In this document: positions 12,101-15,100 of the stretch, piece after piece
Position numbering within the stretch: position 1 is the first letter of the stretch
How the letters are laid out: the number at the start of each line of letters is the position of its first letter
Origin: Endomicrobium sp.
GTDB taxonomy: Bacteria > Elusimicrobiota > Endomicrobiia > Endomicrobiales > Endomicrobiaceae
Length of the DNA: 16,592 nt
Direction of reading: 5' to 3'
Assembly (NCBI GenBank): GCA_031277075.1
Contig: JAISLV010000172.1
Coordinates: 1 to 16,592, forward strand
The notes under the pieces: model-generated
What the model was told of the DNA's origin: nothing
Seen by the model: only the letters and a program-made list of their open reading frames with translations
Database searches by the model: none
Position numbers and translations under genes: made by a program

Positions 12101-15100
12101 TTTAAAAACAAAATACCCGGAGTTGAACCCGCCGCTAATGGAGCCGCGCAAGAGGCAAGCAAAGGCATAGCGGGACGCTTAAAGAGACTTGCCAATGGAA
12201 TAATGGAAGAGGGGTTTAGCGAAAATATTGCGCAGGCTTTCGCTATGAAATATTTTGGATTGTCTCCTGAAATGGCGGAATATTTTTCAGAATTTGTTTC
12301 GCCCGGCGGAGGAACAAATTTAAATTCTAACGCCGCAAAGCGCAATTACGGCGATTCAGTCGGCAAAGCGCGTCTTACGAGTCTGGGCGTTTCTAACGCG
12401 TCAAACGCTATGAATAATATACTTATGGAAAACGGCGTAAGAGAAGTAAAAGCGGACGCAGATTTTTCTGTCGCGGGTTTTTCAAAAGGGAACGCCGTTA
12501 TTAGAATAACTAACAGGGAAGACGCTTTGTCTGCGCCTGCAGTATATAATGTTTCAACAAAAAAAGAGCTGCAGTTGTTAATGGTTTCAGTAGGCGCTGC
12601 GGCTGTAGACGGCGGCAATGCCGCAGATACTATAAATTTGATTGACAATATGCAAAATTCCGATTTTACAGACATAACGGACGACGTTCTTATAAATTAC
12701 GCCGCCGGCGCGCGCAATATAAACGGCGCAAAAGCTCTTGAAGCGGCGCAAACGCTATTGCAAAGGTATCAAGACGCTATAGGGGAAGACGCCGCCGCGT
12801 TTAACGCGGCTATGGACGGCGCGGGCAATGAGGCAATAGGCGTAAAAGCTTTTGAATTACAAGAAAAATTTGCTTTGGATATAGCCGCTATACAAGCTGA
12901 GAAAGGGACATTGAGCGAAGCTGAAAGAGTGAGATTTGAAGCTCTGCAAGACGCCAATGAAATGGCGGTAGAGTTTAGCGAAGGAAATATATCTATGTCG
13001 GAAGTTGTAAAATCAGGCAATTTATTTGCGCAAGAAATGTTGCCAAGCTGGACGAGTTATCAAGAGGTTATGGCGGGCAGAATACAGGCATTGGCTGATA
13101 TAGTGTCAGAGATAAAAGCTGATAGAACGGTTCTTGCGTCAAAAGAAAATTTAATTCGCCGTCTGGAAAGAACATTTGTGCAAATAGAAAAAGCGGTAAT
13201 AGAGCAAAACGCGGCGCTTAGCGAAAAATCTGGAGGAATAGAAGTAAATCAAGGCGTCAAGGAAATATTTGACGATGTTAAAGAATTTGATTTAGACGAA
13301 CTTAAGGGGAGTGAAGTTTTGGCAAACGGGGCTGACAGACCGATGAAATTAGCCGACGCGGCGATATATTCTTTAATCAACAGCAGAGGATTTGATATAG
13401 ATGAAACTATAAAAGAAACAATATTAAACGGAGAAACGCTTACTAACGAGGAAGCCGATATTATAAAGAACAGTCACAGATATTTATATCAATTATTGCA
13501 AATATCAGGCGCAATATCTGAAGTAGACGGCGTGGAAATATCTGACGAGCAGGCGTGGGAAATATTGACGGCAGAATATATAATGCTGCGTTTAGAGCCG
13601 ATGTTTAACAAAGATATAGGCGGCGGCGCGTTTAGGTTTACGCAAAAGCAGCGTTCGCCTTTTACAAATATAGCAAAAACATTGTTGAGCGAAGCGAAAG
13701 AAGGCGAAGAAGGAAAGGCGCGCAGGCTTACGCAGGAAGTGGCGACAGGCGGAGGGAAGACGTATTTAGCGGCAATATCTGCGATGTTATTGCTTGCAAA
13801 CGGGAACACAGAAGGACAATTTGTCGGAGCGTTCACAAACACAATAGACAATGCGGCAAACTTGCAAAAAACAATGAAAAACATTTTTGGCGGCGAATTT
13901 TTAGAGGGAAATATAGACGACGCGGTAATATTGTTATCTGCAAGCGAATACGATGAAGCAAGACAAGACGCGGATAAAGCGAAAGCATTCAGAGAAAAAC
14001 TGAAAAACGCAAGGGTAGTATGCGCCGATTACAGCGCGTGGGCAAGCATAACGGCGTCCGATTGGGCGGGACTTGTGGCAAATGAACAAAACAAAGAATC
14101 TTCGCGTCATATTAGGGAACTGCTTGAAGCGCAGGGAATAAAATTAACAAAAGACAACAGACAGTTTGAAAATGCGACGCAGGCAAGGCAGGCAAGCAAG
14201 ATATTAATAGAAGCCGCAAGAAACGGCGACGAAGCGGTAAAGAAAGCGTTAGAAGAAACAGTGATACCGATGGACAAGATAGGGGACGTAGTAGCCGACG
14301 AAATAGATTTCTTTGGAACAATACCGATGCAGGCATTAGCGACAAGCAATGGGAAATATTTTTCCGCGCAGAGCATGTTGAATTATTACAATGACATAAA
14401 ATCGGGGATGTCTGAAGAAAAATTATTAGAGAAATACAGTGAAGCGGGCGTGACAAACGCGCAACAGATAAAGCAGGATATGGCGCTTAATGGGGAGCAG
14501 ATAGACGCAAAGACAGCGATATTAAATGACGTGTCGTCATTGCTCGACAATAATCATACAAAGATAGACATTAACGGTTTGCAGGTAAAAGAAATGCTCA
14601 AAAAATACGCCGCAGATGCAGAGCAGATAAAATCTTTGATAGACAATCACAATAAAGAGGCGTATTTTTACAGATTAGCGCAAGAGACGCAAGGATTGTA
14701 TGAAAGCAGCGCAAAGAAGTTAGGCGGTTTGGCAAAATCGGGGATATTGGCAAAAATAGTTGCAACGGAATTTTCAAGGGAAAGTTTGCTTAGCGATATG
14801 ATGAGCATATACGTAGACGAAAGCGGATACGAAGCGGAAGTTAGAGAAGCCGACAAGCAGACGGCGCAAACTGACGCTAAAAAGATAGAAGACGTTCAAA
14901 AAGACATAGTCAAGAAAGCGGAACAGTTGAAGAAAGAATTTGAAGGGGCGTTTTTCGGCGAAAACTTTACCGACGCTGAAATTATAGAGCAGGTAAGAAA
15001 CGGTATGGGCGCGCACGAACTTGTATTGCATAAAGATTACAATGTGGTTAATGGAAGAGTAGTAGTAATAAACGAAGGACACGACGTAGAGAACTTATCG

